Source: Chelativorans salis (lineage in GTDB: Bacteria > Pseudomonadota > Alphaproteobacteria > Rhizobiales > Rhizobiaceae). Taken from it: DNA of 64,000 bases. Below the pieces are notes generated by a model. The model did not search any database, was not told where the DNA came from, and saw only the letters and a list, made by a program, of their open reading frames with translations. Shown here piece after piece: positions 8,220 through 17,220 of the stretch; positions within the stretch are counted from its first letter, which is position 1; each line of letters starts with the position of its first letter. Location of the stretch: the NCBI RefSeq assembly GCF_025336525.1, contig NZ_JAOCZP010000013.1, positions 52,252-116,251 of the forward strand, written 5' to 3'. The position numbers were made by a program, and so were the translations under genes.

Positions 8220-8764
8220 GGCGACGTGCTCCCCTCACCCTGCTCGGAAAACGCCGCGCCTTCGGCGCTATCTTCCGTACCCGTCAGGCAAAGGTACAGC
8301 TTAAGCGCTGAGACGAGGCTCGCCAGCGCGAAGGCGAGCGGCAGGACGAAATATCCCGGCCACACCGGCACCGCCACGCTGAGCGAAAGCACGAAACTTC
8401 CCGACCCGAACTCGCGCATCGCTGCGAACCAGGTAGTGTAGGTGAGGAAGGCGAAAGCGGCGAAGCTGAGAACGTTCACCAGCACCTTGTCCACGCGTTC
8501 CCACCGGCCCCTGAACAGGCCGGCGAAGACATCGACGGCGATCATCTCGCCACGCCGCTCCGTCCACGCCAGGGGCAGGAAGGCGATGAGGAGCATGTAA
8601 TAGCGCGACACGATCTCCACCGTCGCCGGCACCGGCCGCCCAAAAATCTGCCGCCCCACGATATCGGCGGTTACGTGGAGAAGCATGGCGAGAACACCCG
8701 CGGCCGCCACCAGCGCGAGCGCGTTGGTCAGGTGGCGGAGCAGGGTCAGGATGCGGGCGCGCAT
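8216..8764 (-). CDS. TRAP transporter small permease (DctQ type), aromatic cluster 1
   Basis: A 182-residue protein with four predicted membrane helices and the DctQ pattern (VTADIVGRQIFGRPVPATVE, then LPLAWTERRGEMIAVDVF). It pairs with the DctM protein encoded immediately downstream with an ATGA overlap. The C-terminal tail is acidic and hydrophilic (TEDSAEGAAFSEQGEG), somewhat longer than usual. The 88-base gap to dctP holds no recognised gene. Confidence 0.9.
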   Translation of the reverse strand: MRARILTLLRHLTNALALVAAAGVLAMLLHVTADIVGRQIFGRPVPATVEIVSRYYMLLIAFLPLAWTERRGEMIAVDVFAGLFRGRWERVDKVLVNVLSFAAFAFLTYTTWFAAMREFGSGSFVLSLSVAVPVWPGYFVLPLAFALASLVSALKLYLCLTGTEDSAEGAAFSEQGEGSTSP

Positions 8765-8852
8765 GCGAAGACGTTGCGATGTACCGGGCGCGGATTGGCC
8801 CGATTGAGAGGCACTGTCATCTCCAAACCGTCTCCGCCCCTACATCCGGCCT

Positions 8853-9974
8853 TCACATCCCGTAGCTCTCATAATCGATCTTGTCCCACACATCCGCCTG
8901 GATCGCCGCCGCGATCGCTGCGGGATCATGCCCGGCGTCCTCGACAATACCGGTCCATTTCTCCACCAACTCCTGAAACCGGGAGATCTTCGCCTCGGCG
9001 TCGGCAATACCGTACTGGCTCTCGGCGATGCCGACGGCCGCCTCCAGATCATCCTCGACGAACGCCTCGGTCAGCTCGACGAGCTCCTCGTCCGGCTCGA
9101 TGAATTCCAGCCCCGCCTCGCGGGCTGCCTGGCGGGCCTCGTCCGGCCGCTCGAACCCCCAGTTCTGCGTGAAGGCGACGTTGGCCTTGTTGGCGGCGCG
9201 CATGAAGCCCCGGCGTTCCTGGGCGCTGAGCGAGCGCCAGGTGTCGGTGTTGACCGTGAAGTTCGACGTCGCGTGGTAGGTGCCGAGCGGCAATTCCACC
9301 ACATAGCGCGCCAGATCTACGAGCCGGTAGGCGGTGAGATCGGAGACCGAGCCCATCGTGCCGTCGATCACACCCTGCGACATGGTCTCGAAGGTGTCGC
9401 TGACGGGCACGTTGGCCGGCACCGCGCCGACATACTCGGCCCAGCGGGCAAACGGCGCACCGCCGCTCCTCAGACGCAGCGCCTGAAGGTCGGCCTTGTT
9501 GCGCACCGGCACTGTGGTCAGGAGAACATAGACATCCGACGAGCCGGCGCCGGCGAACACCCCGCCCATCCTGGCGAATTCTGCTTGGCATTCGTCGCAG
9601 GTGGCGACGTACTCTGTCATGGCCGCCCCCATAACGTGAGGGTCGCGGCCGAGAAACGCCAGATCCCCCACCAGCGCGGAGTTCGGCAGGTCGCCCGGAT
9701 AATAAAGCGGCAGCACGTTGCCCACCTCGGCCACCGACGACTGCAGTGCGCCCTTCATGCCGCCGATGTTGACCACCTCGGTTCCCAGGATGGTGCCGGT
9801 GAGCGCACCGTCCGTTTCCTTCGGCAATTCCTCGGCGAGTGTTGAATAGAGTGGTGTGTGGGCTGGATGGGTTGGCGGGCCGCCGGGCGCCAGCCTCAGC
9901 TCGCGTGCTTCGACGGCAGCAATGGATGCGCAAAGGCCTGTCGCCAAGGCGACGGCAGTGACGAACGCTTTCAT
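8853..9974 (-). CDS. TRAP transporter substrate-binding protein (DctP type), aromatic cluster 1
   Basis: A 373-residue periplasmic protein with a Sec signal peptide (residues about 1-23, cleavage near VEA-RE). The DctP fold is indicated by the conserved Arg region of TRAP binders (LQALRLRSGGAPFARWAEYV) and SQGVIDGTMGSVSDLTAYRL. A strong ribosome site (AGGAGGAGA) precedes the ATG, and a stem-loop sits just upstream. It carries two nearby cysteines (CDEC) in the mature protein, unusual for DctP. Its context of coumarate/ferulate-type genes suggests aromatic acid binding. Confidence 0.92.
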   Translation of the reverse strand: MKAFVTAVALATGLCASIAAVEARELRLAPGGPPTHPAHTPLYSTLAEELPKETDGALTGTILGTEVVNIGGMKGALQSSVAEVGNVLPLYYPGDLPNSALVGDLAFLGRDPHVMGAAMTEYVATCDECQAEFARMGGVFAGAGSSDVYVLLTTVPVRNKADLQALRLRSGGAPFARWAEYVGAVPANVPVSDTFETMSQGVIDGTMGSVSDLTAYRLVDLARYVVELPLGTYHATSNFTVNTDTWRSLSAQERRGFMRAANKANVAFTQNWGFERPDEARQAAREAGLEFIEPDEELVELTEAFVEDDLEAAVGIAESQYGIADAEAKISRFQELVEKWTGIVEDAGHDPAAIAAAIQADVWDKIDYESYGM

Positions 9975-9992
9975 GGCTTCTCCTCCTCTTTT

Positions 9993-10013
9993 GCGCGTTC
10001 CCCCCGAACGCGC
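9993..10013 (-). promoter_or_regulatory. Intercistronic stem-loop directly before dctP
   Basis: GCGCGTTC and GAACGCGC form a perfect 8-bp stem around a 5-base loop, just ahead of the dctP ribosome site within the operon. On the minus strand only four As follow, so it is not a terminator. It may stabilise the 5' end of a processed dctPQM transcript and raise binding-protein yield. Confidence 0.5.
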
Positions 10014-10048
10014 TTGCAGTCGATGCCGGCGTTGCCTCCTCCGGCTTG

Positions 10049-10930
10049 TCAGATGTTAAGCAGCCTGCGGGCATTCTCCTTCAGGATGCGCGGCCTCACC
10101 TCGGGCTTGATGTCGAGCTTTTCGAAATCGGCAAGCCAACGGTCCGGCATGATCGCCGGCCAGTCGGAGCCGAAAAGGACCCGGTCCTTGAGCAGCGAGT
10201 TGGCGTATTTCACCAGGATCGGTGGAAAGTATTTCGGCGACCAGCCGGAAAGGTCGATCCACACATTGGGCTTGTGCGTGGCGACCGCCAGCGCCTCCTC
10301 CTGCCAAGGGAAGGAGGGGTGCGCCATGACAATCTGCATATCCGGGAAGTCGGCCGCCACGTCGTCGATATAGATCGGGTTGGAAAATTTCAGCCGCATG
10401 CCGTTGCCGCCGCGCATGCCCGCGCCGACGCCGGTCTGGCCGGTGTGGAAGAGCGCCGGCACGCCGGCTTCCGCGATCGCCTCGTAGAGCACATAGGCGC
10501 TGCGGTCGTTGGGATAGAAGCCCTGCATGGTGGGGTGGAACTTGAAGCCGCGGATGCCGTAGTGCTCCACCAGCCGCCGCGCCTCGCGCGCACCCATCTT
10601 GCCCTTGGCGGGATCGATCGAGGCGAAGGGGATGAGGATGTCGCTGTGCTCGGCGGCAAGCTCCGCCATCTCCTCGTTGTTGTAGCGGCGAAAGCCCGTC
10701 TCGCGCTCCGAATCGACGGGAAAGATCACCGCTCCGATCCTGCGCTCGCGGAAATAGGCGGCGGTTTCGGGGACGGTCGGCGGATGCTTGAAGGGCGAGC
10801 GGAAATAGGCGGCCATGCCGGCCTGGAAGCCGTCATAGCCGTCGTCGGCATGGGTGCCGCACGGCTCTTCGGCATGGGTATGAATATCGATGGCGACAAC
10901 GGTATCCGGATCGAACATCACGGCCTCCAT
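10049..10930 (-). CDS. Amidohydrolase-2 family metal-dependent hydrolase
   Basis: A 293-residue TIM-barrel protein. DIHTHA (H17, H19) opens the barrel, GFKFHPTMQGFYPND, MAHPSFPW and LFGSDWP supply the later His and Asp ligands. The family includes decarboxylases (gamma-resorcylate, ACMS) and the beta-ketoacyl-CoA hydrolases CouO/PhdC of the hydroxycinnamate beta-oxidation-like route. Its place between a MarR gene and TRAP genes, in an operon with a crotonase opposite a feruloyl-CoA ligase, favours a hydroxycinnamate role. Whether it hydrolyses a CoA thioester or decarboxylates an aromatic acid cannot be told from sequence. ATG at 10930; an in-frame ATG four codons on is an alternative. Confidence 0.85.
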   Translation of the reverse strand: MEAVMFDPDTVVAIDIHTHAEEPCGTHADDGYDGFQAGMAAYFRSPFKHPPTVPETAAYFRERRIGAVIFPVDSERETGFRRYNNEEMAELAAEHSDILIPFASIDPAKGKMGAREARRLVEHYGIRGFKFHPTMQGFYPNDRSAYVLYEAIAEAGVPALFHTGQTGVGAGMRGGNGMRLKFSNPIYIDDVAADFPDMQIVMAHPSFPWQEEALAVATHKPNVWIDLSGWSPKYFPPILVKYANSLLKDRVLFGSDWPAIMPDRWLADFEKLDIKPEVRPRILKENARRLLNI

Positions 10931-10955
10931 TCAGTGGCGGCAAACGAGTACGGCA

Positions 10956-11447
10956 TCAAAGAGGCGGCCATCCCGACACCTTTCTAAGCAGCGCCAGGAA
11001 GGTGGCGTGCTCCTCGTCCGACAGCATGGGAAGGGAGCGTCGGTCGGCCTCGAACATGAGCGGCGTGAAGGTTTCGAGGAGCTTGCGGCCCTCTTCCGTC
11101 AACCGCAGCTCGACCGAGCGGCGGTCGTGGGGCGGCACGAAACGCTCCACCAGTCCCCGTTCCTCGAGCGAGCGCACCAGCTTGGTCATGTTCGACCATT
11201 TTATTTTCAAGACGTCGGCCATCGCGCCTTGGCGGACGCCGGGATTCTCCGCGATGGCGAGGAGGATCGTGAATTCGCCGATCTTGACGTGACCGTCCTT
11301 CAGCTCCGCGAACATGCGCTCGAACACCGTGAGCTGGGCAATACGCAGGAGGAAGCCCGCGGAGCGCTCGAACTTGCCGAAGGAGAGGCCGGTCTTGCCG
11401 TCCTCTATCCCGGCTTCCTCGACCGGCAGGATCTCCGCGCCCGTCAT
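10956..11447 (-). CDS. MarR-family transcriptional regulator
   Basis: A 163-residue winged-helix regulator: EFTILLAIAENPGVRQGAMA and KIKWSNMTKLVRSLEERGLV form the HTH, followed by the wing HDRRSVELRLTEEGRKLL. Its ATG overlaps the crotonase stop (ATGA). MarR proteins such as FerR, CouR and HcaR repress hydroxycinnamate genes and respond to the CoA thioester; this gene's position makes the same role likely. A 16-bp perfect palindrome in the divergent promoter region is its probable operator. Confidence 0.9.
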   Translation of the reverse strand: MTGAEILPVEEAGIEDGKTGLSFGKFERSAGFLLRIAQLTVFERMFAELKDGHVKIGEFTILLAIAENPGVRQGAMADVLKIKWSNMTKLVRSLEERGLVERFVPPHDRRSVELRLTEEGRKLLETFTPLMFEADRRSLPMLSDEEHATFLALLRKVSGWPPL

Positions 11448-12232
11448 GACGAGACCCCCGTTCCGGTCGGGATCGCCAGGCGCTCCGCCTTCTTGTCGAG
11501 GAAAGCGCGCAGCCGCTCGTGCGCCTCGGGCGTCGCTTGGGTTAGCGAGGCGATCATGGATTCGAAGAACAGCCCCTCGTCATAGCCGCTGTCGTGGATG
11601 CGCTGCAGAGCATTGACGATGGCGTAGTTGGAAAGCGGCGCGTTCTTCGCCGCAAGCTTTGCCAGCTCCTTGGCCCTGGCAAGCGCCCCGCCGGGCTCCG
11701 TCAGATAGTTGACGATGCCGTAGCGCTCCGCCTCGTCGGCCGTGAACACGCGGCCCGTCAGCATCATGTCCGTCATGCGCGCCACGCCCATCAGCCGGGC
11801 GACGTTCACCGAGCCGCCGCCGCCGACGAAGATGCCGCGCTGGCCCTCCGGCAGGGCGAAATACGTGTTGGCGTCGGCGACCCGCACATGGCCGGCGGCC
11901 GCCAGTTCGAGCCCGCCGCCCACCACCGCGCCATGGAGCGCGATGAAGTAAGGAATGGCGCCGCGCTGGATGCGGGTGAAGACGGCATGCCAGCCGCGCG
12001 AGCCGGCAATGCCCTCCATGACCGACTTTTCCACCTGCTCGGAAAGGTCGAGCCCGGCGCAGAAGTGCTTTCCACTCCCCGCGATGACGGCGGCCCTTGC
12101 TTCTCCGGCCGCGCGATCGACTGCGGCGCCGAGATCGGCGAGCATGGCATCGCTCATGGCGTTGCGCTTCTCCGGCCGGGAGAGCGTCAGAACAGCAATG
12201 CCGTCGTCGATCTCGTAATTGACCAGCGCCAT
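11444..12232 (-). CDS. Enoyl-CoA hydratase/isomerase family (crotonase), hydroxycinnamoyl-CoA hydratase candidate
   Basis: A 262-residue crotonase. The oxyanion-hole segments are present (GSGKHFCAGLDLSEQ and ALHGAVVGGGLELAAAGHVR) and a glutamate sits in the catalytic region (FALPEGQRGIFVGGGG). It is first in the minus-strand operon, with GGAGGC before the ATG, and diverges from a feruloyl-CoA synthase-like ligase. It probably hydrates, and perhaps cleaves, the hydroxycinnamoyl-CoA made by that ligase, yielding a benzaldehyde plus acetyl-CoA or a beta-hydroxyacyl-CoA. Lyase activity cannot be read from the sequence. Confidence 0.85.
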   Translation of the reverse strand: MALVNYEIDDGIAVLTLSRPEKRNAMSDAMLADLGAAVDRAAGEARAAVIAGSGKHFCAGLDLSEQVEKSVMEGIAGSRGWHAVFTRIQRGAIPYFIALHGAVVGGGLELAAAGHVRVADANTYFALPEGQRGIFVGGGGSVNVARLMGVARMTDMMLTGRVFTADEAERYGIVNYLTEPGGALARAKELAKLAAKNAPLSNYAIVNALQRIHDSGYDEGLFFESMIASLTQATPEAHERLRAFLDKKAERLAIPTGTGVSS

Positions 12233-12266
12233 GGGCCGGGAGCCTCCGTTCTCAGTGCCTATGAAA

Positions 12267-12324
12267 TTGACACTATTTACTTTTCAACTATTACTAAATG
12301 AACGAATATATTCGTTTGTGTCAA
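12267..12324. promoter_or_regulatory. Divergent promoters around a 16-bp perfect palindrome (MarR operator)
   Basis: AACGAATATATTCGTT (12301-12316) is a perfect palindrome between the divergent crotonase and CoA-ligase genes. On the plus strand TTGACA (12267-12272) with a TATTAC-like -10 at 12289 puts the palindrome over the start site. On the minus strand TTGACA (12324-12319) places it directly in the spacer. A dimeric repressor bound here would silence both operons. The MarR encoded 850 bases away is the obvious candidate. Confidence 0.7.
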
Positions 12325-12364
12325 GTGAGGCGGTGCCTCTCCCGGCCCGCCGAGGGAGGACGGT

Positions 12365-14191
12365 ATGAAGGGATCCGCACCGCGGCCGCGCCCTTGGCTT
12401 GCGGCCCCTTTTCGTCCTGTACGGTGCTGGAAACCGGAGGTCGAAGTCCGGCACGGGCCGGGCGGCGTGCTTTACCTGGAACAGAGGGTTCCCCTGCCAC
12501 CTTATCCCGAGCGCATCGCCGACATGCTGGTCCATGGGGCGAGCCATGCGCCCGACAGGACGATGCTCGCCGAACGCAACGCGGACGGTGGCTGGCGGCG
12601 CCTAAGCTATGCCGAGGCGCTCGCCCGCACGCGCCGCCTCGGCCAATATCTGCTCGACCGCGGCCTCTCAGCCTCCGCACCGCTCGCCATCCTTTCAGGC
12701 AACGACATCGAGCATGCGCTTGTCGGCCTCGCCGCCGTCTATGTCGGCATCCCCTATGCCGCCATCTCGCCCGCCTATTCGCTTGTCTCGACCGACTACA
12801 CGCGGCTCCGCGAGACCTTCGAGACGATCCGCCCCGCCCTCGTCTTCGCCGCCGATGCCGAAAACTTCGGCCCCGCCATCGAGGCGGTTGCGCCGGGGAT
12901 AAGGCGGCTGTTCACGAAAGGCGCGCGCGGCCCAGAGGAGGATTTCGCCGAGGCGCTGGCGACCGAGCCGGGCCCAACGGTCGATGAAGCCTGCCGCTCC
13001 GTCACCGGCGAAACCATCGCCAAGTTCCTCTTTACCTCGGGCTCCACCGGAACGCCGAAGGCGGTCGTCAACACCAACCGCATGATCTGCTCCAACCAGA
13101 TGATGAGCCGCGAGTCGTTCGCCTTTTTCAAGGACGAGCCGCCGCTGCTCCTCGACTGGGCGCCCTGGCACCATACGGCCGGCGGCAACAAGCTCTTCTA
13201 CATGCCGATCTTCAACGGCGGCACGCTCTATATCGACGACGGCCGCCCCACGGAGGCCGACATCGGCAGGACGGTGCGCAACCTCAAAGAGATCTCGCCG
13301 AACTGGTACTTCAACGTGCCCAAGGGTTTCGAGGCGCTGATCCCGCATCTGGAGGCCGATCAGGATCTGCGGGAGAGTTTCTTCAGGAACCTGAAGCTCC
13401 TTTGGTACGCCGGCGCCGGCATGGCGCAGCACACGTGGGACGCGCTGGAGCGGCTTGCCGTCGAGACCACCGGCGAGCGTATTCTTATCGGCACCGGGCT
13501 CGGCGCCACGGAGACCGCGCCAGCGGCCCTCTTCTGCACATGGCCGCAGGAAAAGACCGGCAATGTCGGCCTGCCCTGCCCCGGCGTGTCCCTCAAGCTG
13601 GTGCCGTTCGACGGAAAGCTCGACGCGCGCGTGAAGGGGCCGAACATCACCCCCGGCTACTGGAACGCGCCTGCCCTCACCGCCGAGGCCTTCGACGAGG
13701 AAGGCTACTACCGCCTCGGCGATGCCCTGCGCTTTGCCGACCCCGACGACATGCAGGCCGGCTTCTTCTTCGACGGGCGCACGGCGGAAAACTTCAAGCT
13801 CGACACCGGCACTTGGGTGAGCACCGGCGCACTGCGCACCCGCTTCATCGACCATTTCGGTGAAGTGGTCCGCGACGTCGCCATCGCCGGCGCCGACCGT
13901 CCCTATCTCGCCGCCCTCGTCTTCCCCGACCCTGCAGTCCTTGCAAGGCTCGCCGCGGACGAGAACGTACGCGCGCATCTGCGCGAAAAACTGAAAAGCC
14001 TCGCCGCGACCAGCACCGGCTCCTCGACGCTGATCCGCAGGATGATCCTCGTCGATCCCCCTCCGTCCATGGACAAGGGGGAGGTGACCGACAAGGGCTC
14101 GATCAACCAGCGCGCCGTGCTCCGGAGCAGAAGCGAGTGGGTGGAGGAGGTCTATTCGGATAGCGGGCGGGTGATCGGGATCGAGGAATAG
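12365..14191 (+). CDS. Feruloyl-CoA synthase-like acyl-CoA ligase
   Basis: A 608-residue adenylate-forming enzyme. The P-loop-like motif TSGSTGTPKAVVNTN lies at about 224-238, followed by LDWAPWHHTAGGN, GTGLGATETAP and the C-terminal hinge region (GYYRLGDALRF, FDGRTAENFKLDTGTWV). The FDGR...ENFKL sequence, in place of the usual DR..D..K, and the LSGND and AAISPAYSL segments are typical of feruloyl-CoA synthases. It would activate ferulate, coumarate, caffeate or sinapate with ATP and CoA. GGAGG precedes the ATG. It is the only rightward gene of the island's central part and ends 21 bases from the convergent LysR gene. Confidence 0.88.
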   Translation: MKGSAPRPRPWLAAPFRPVRCWKPEVEVRHGPGGVLYLEQRVPLPPYPERIADMLVHGASHAPDRTMLAERNADGGWRRLSYAEALARTRRLGQYLLDRGLSASAPLAILSGNDIEHALVGLAAVYVGIPYAAISPAYSLVSTDYTRLRETFETIRPALVFAADAENFGPAIEAVAPGIRRLFTKGARGPEEDFAEALATEPGPTVDEACRSVTGETIAKFLFTSGSTGTPKAVVNTNRMICSNQMMSRESFAFFKDEPPLLLDWAPWHHTAGGNKLFYMPIFNGGTLYIDDGRPTEADIGRTVRNLKEISPNWYFNVPKGFEALIPHLEADQDLRESFFRNLKLLWYAGAGMAQHTWDALERLAVETTGERILIGTGLGATETAPAALFCTWPQEKTGNVGLPCPGVSLKLVPFDGKLDARVKGPNITPGYWNAPALTAEAFDEEGYYRLGDALRFADPDDMQAGFFFDGRTAENFKLDTGTWVSTGALRTRFIDHFGEVVRDVAIAGADRPYLAALVFPDPAVLARLAADENVRAHLREKLKSLAATSTGSSTLIRRMILVDPPPSMDKGEVTDKGSINQRAVLRSRSEWVEEVYSDSGRVIGIEE

Positions 14192-14212
14192 GCCTGCGCC
14201 CCTTCACAACCT

Positions 14213-15424
14213 CTACCCGCTCGCCGCCTCACGCAACGCGGCGACGAAGTCGCGCTGCAGCGCCGTCGGCTGCCAGTCGCTGCGCGCGGTCATGCCGATG
14301 GGCCGCTCCGATTGGGGAAGCGTGAAGGGGATAACCTTCAGGAGGCCCGCCTTCTCGTCATACTCGATCTGTTGGCGCGAGAGGATCGTCAGGCGGTCTG
14401 TCTGCATGAGAATGCCGCGAACGGCGATCAGCGAGCCGGTGACGATCGGCCCGTTCCACCGCCACTGCGGCGGGAACTTCTCGGCAAGTGCGTTGAAGAT
14501 CGCCCGCGTCGGCGTTCCCTGGCGCGGCAGCACCCAGGGGTAGCCCGCCAGGTCCTCGTAGGTGACCGTCCTTTTCTGCACCAGCGGATGGTCGGCACGA
14601 CCGATGATCGACACTCCGTCGCTGAACAGCGTTTCCTCCACCAGGCCCTTCCCGACAGCCTCGCGCCGCAGCGCGCCGACGAGAAGGTCGATCTTGCCGA
14701 TCAGAAGCGCCCGGATCAGGCTGTCATAGTCCCCGTCGAGAATCACCACCGTGGCCCGAGGCCGCAGGCTGTACAGCCTGGCAATGGCGCTGGGGATGAT
14801 CCTGGTGCGCACCAGCGGCAGCGTGCCGACGATGACGCGGCCGTCGAAAGTGCCTTCATATTCGCTCACCTCATCCAGCGCGCTCTCGAATTCCCTGAAG
14901 ATCAGATGCGCGTGGCTGGCGAGCATTGAGCCGGCCGGCGTCAGCCGCAGCGCGCGATAGGCGCCGTCGAATAGCGGAACCCCGCCGATACGCTCCAGTT
15001 GGCGCGCCGCACGCTGCACCGAGGGCTCCGCTTGGCTAAGAAGCCGCGCCGCGCCAAGGAACGTCCCGGCCTCGGCAAAGGCGGCGAGCGCGCGAAGCTG
15101 TGTGCTCGTCGCGTGCACCTCCAGGAGATCGATCGCCAACCCCTTGCCGATACGCGATAGCCGAGCGAGGCTCACGCTTGCCGCGCGCAGAAGCTCGAGG
15201 CTCCGCCGGGCACGTCGGGCAACGATGGCGCCGCGCTCCGTGGGAAAGACGCCGGCCCCCTTCCGGTCGAGCAGCGGGCCGCCGAATAGTTTTTCGAGCC
15301 GGGAGATCGCCTGCGAGGCGGCCGGCTGCGAGATGTGCACTTTCTCGGCGGCCCTTGAGAGGGAGGAGGAGGCGATTGCGGCGTCGAACAGCCGGATATG
15401 GCGCAGATTGGGTTGCGACTGCAT
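14213..15424 (-). CDS. LysR-family regulator, likely of the oxalomesaconate genes
   Basis: A LysR-type regulator of about 403 residues, longer than the usual 300. The N-terminal HTH (LRHIRLFDAAIASSSLSRAA, VHISQPAASQAISRLEKL) is followed by a second HTH-like stretch (LGAARLLSQAEPSVQRAARQ, about residues 115-135) and then a substrate-binding domain (GRVIVGTLPLVRTRIIPSAI). GbpR/PcaQ-like regulators show similar duplicated heads. I chose the ATG at 15424 because the preceding 19 codons look unlike the family; ribosome sites at both starts are weak. It is downstream of galD on the same strand. Confidence 0.85.
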   Translation of the reverse strand: MQSQPNLRHIRLFDAAIASSSLSRAAEKVHISQPAASQAISRLEKLFGGPLLDRKGAGVFPTERGAIVARRARRSLELLRAASVSLARLSRIGKGLAIDLLEVHATSTQLRALAAFAEAGTFLGAARLLSQAEPSVQRAARQLERIGGVPLFDGAYRALRLTPAGSMLASHAHLIFREFESALDEVSEYEGTFDGRVIVGTLPLVRTRIIPSAIARLYSLRPRATVVILDGDYDSLIRALLIGKIDLLVGALRREAVGKGLVEETLFSDGVSIIGRADHPLVQKRTVTYEDLAGYPWVLPRQGTPTRAIFNALAEKFPPQWRWNGPIVTGSLIAVRGILMQTDRLTILSRQQIEYDEKAGLLKVIPFTLPQSERPIGMTARSDWQPTALQRDFVAALREAASG

Positions 15425-15500
15425 GCCGTACTCTACGACAGCAGACCGCCCACCGGAATGCGCCTCGTCGTCCAGCCGCACCGTCGATCATGCCTCCGCG

Positions 15501-16556
15501 TCAGGCAAAAACCACGCCGTCGGCAAGCTTCCGCGCCGTCCTCAGAACGCCGGTCGATTGCACGTTGCCTGCCTCATCGAGATTGGCGATGACGGTGAAC
15601 TCCCCCGTCGGATGCTCGACCGACATTGTTTTCGTGCTCCCTTCCGGCACCTTCGCATGTCGCGCCGCCGGGCCCTCGGGCAGCAGGCAGGCGGTGGCCA
15701 CGCTGACGGCACCGAGGACGCCGATCGCTGCGTGGCAGCGGTGCGGGATGAAGGTGCGGGTGGAGATCATCCCGCCGTGGCGCGGCGGGCTCACCAGCGT
15801 CATCTTCGGCACGGATTTTTCCCTCACGTCGCCGAGATTCATCATCGGCCCCGCCTTGAGGCGGATCGCCTCGACGCGCTCCCTAAGCACGGCATTCGCC
15901 TCCAGTTCGGCCGGCGCCTCGTCACCCCTGATGCCGAAATCCGCCGCGCCGAGGACGACGCAGGGCATGCCGTTGTCGATCAGCGTGACTTCTACCCCGT
16001 CGACTGTGTCGGCCGCCCTGCCCGAAGGCAAAAGCGCCCCGCAGGTGGAGCCGGCGGTATCCTCGAAGACGATGGGAATGGACGCCGCCGAGCCGGGCAC
16101 GCCGTCGATGCGCGTCTCGCCCGCGTAGTTGACCCTGCCGCCGGGCGTCTCGACGGTGGCGACGGCGATCTGGCGGGTGTTCTCCATGAAGATGCGCACC
16201 TCCGTGCGCTCGGCCCGCGCCTTCACCAGCCCGCGCTCGATCGCGAAAGGTCCGACGCCGGCCAGGATGTTCCCACAGTTCTGGCTGTCGGTGACGATCG
16301 CCTGGTCAACGAAGACCTGCAGGAACAGGTAGTCCACATCCACCCCCTCCCGCTCCGACGGCCGGACAACAGCCACCTTGGAGGTCAGCGGATCGGCCCC
16401 GCCAAGGCCGTCGATCTGGCGCGGGTCGGGCGAGCCCATGATGCCGAGGAGCGTGCCATCGCGCGTCTTCACATCCTGCGGCAGGTCGGCGGCGAGGAAG
16501 TAACCGCCCTTGGACGTGCCGCCCCGCATCCACATGGCGCGAATGCCCTCAGACAT
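15501..16556 (-). CDS. galD: 4-oxalomesaconate tautomerase (GalD/PrpF family)
   Basis: A 351-residue PrpF-like protein beginning [18 protein letters not shown], the family signature, with [20 protein letters not shown] and [13 protein letters not shown], which contain the conserved cysteines. GalD interconverts keto and enol forms of 4-oxalomesaconate after 4,5-cleavage of gallate or protocatechuate. It overlaps the aldolase gene by 8 bases and lies in the order hydratase-aldolase-tautomerase, matching gal/lig pathways. A general methylaconitate isomerase role is less likely in this company. Confidence 0.88.
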   Translation of the reverse strand: MSEGIRAMWMRGGTSKGGYFLAADLPQDVKTRDGTLLGIMGSPDPRQIDGLGGADPLTSKVAVVRPSEREGVDVDYLFLQVFVDQAIVTDSQNCGNILAGVGPFAIERGLVKARAERTEVRIFMENTRQIAVATVETPGGRVNYAGETRIDGVPGSAASIPIVFEDTAGSTCGALLPSGRAADTVDGVEVTLIDNGMPCVVLGAADFGIRGDEAPAELEANAVLRERVEAIRLKAGPMMNLGDVREKSVPKMTLVSPPRHGGMISTRTFIPHRCHAAIGVLGAVSVATACLLPEGPAARHAKVPEGSTKTMSVEHPTGEFTVIANLDEAGNVQSTGVLRTARKLADGVVFA

Positions 16557-17220
16557 ATTTGAGGCCCTTCTCCTTCAGCCGTTCACGCATGCCGTAGATG
16601 TCGAGGCCGAGCTCGCCGGCGGCGAGCCGCTTGCGCTTGGCCTCTTCGTTGGCGACACGCGCCTTGGCGGCCTTCAAGACTTCCGCGGCGCTCTCGCCGC
16701 GTACCACGCAGACGCCGTCGTCGTCGGCGACAATCACGTCACCCGGATTGATCAGCGCGCCTGCGCAGACGACCGGCACGTTGACCGAACCCAGCGTCTC
16801 CTTGACGGTGCCTTGCGCCGAGATGTGATGAGACCAGACGGGAAAATCCATCTTCGTCAGATCGGCGACGTCGCGCACACCGGCGTCGATCACCAGTCCC
16901 TTGCAGCCGCGCGCCATCGCCGAGGTGGCCAGAAGATCGCCGAAATAGCCGGCATCCGACGGCGAGGTGGGCGCCAACACGAGGACATCCCCGTCCCTGA
17001 GCTGCTCGATGGCGACATGGACCATCCAGTTGTCGCCTGGCGGGGCGGAGATCGTCACCGCCGAGGCGGCGATGCGTGCGCCGGAATAGATCGGCCGCAT
17101 ATAGGAGGCGAGAAGCCCGCTGCGGCCTTGCGCCTCGTGCACCGTCGCCACGCCGCATTCGGCAAGGCCCGCTGTAACCTTCGGGTCCGCTCGCTCGATA
17201 TTCTCAACGACGACGCCCAT
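16549..17220 (-). CDS. ligK: 4-carboxy-4-hydroxy-2-oxoadipate aldolase (LigK/GalC, RraA-like)
   Basis: A 223-residue class II aldolase of the RraA/HMG-CHA type. GVRDVADL contains the Arg-Asp metal/substrate pair (R116, D117), and [19 protein letters not shown] and [14 protein letters not shown] are family blocks. It splits 4-carboxy-4-hydroxy-2-oxoadipate to pyruvate and oxaloacetate, the end of the 4,5-cleavage route. The ATG at 17220 overlaps the GalB stop by one base (TGATG). A longer frame exists upstream, but it is the shadow of the GalB gene. Confidence 0.9.
   Translation of the reverse strand: MGVVVENIERADPKVTAGLAECGVATVHEAQGRSGLLASYMRPIYSGARIAASAVTISAPPGDNWMVHVAIEQLRDGDVLVLAPTSPSDAGYFGDLLATSAMARGCKGLVIDAGVRDVADLTKMDFPVWSHHISAQGTVKETLGSVNVPVVCAGALINPGDVIVADDDGVCVVRGESAAEVLKAAKARVANEEAKRKRLAAGELGLDIYGMRERLKEKGLKYV

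Noticed and set aside
12298..12987. Plus-strand frame starting at ATG 12298 inside the operator
   Set aside because: It becomes Arg/Pro/His-rich across the ligase gene; it is a frame shadow.
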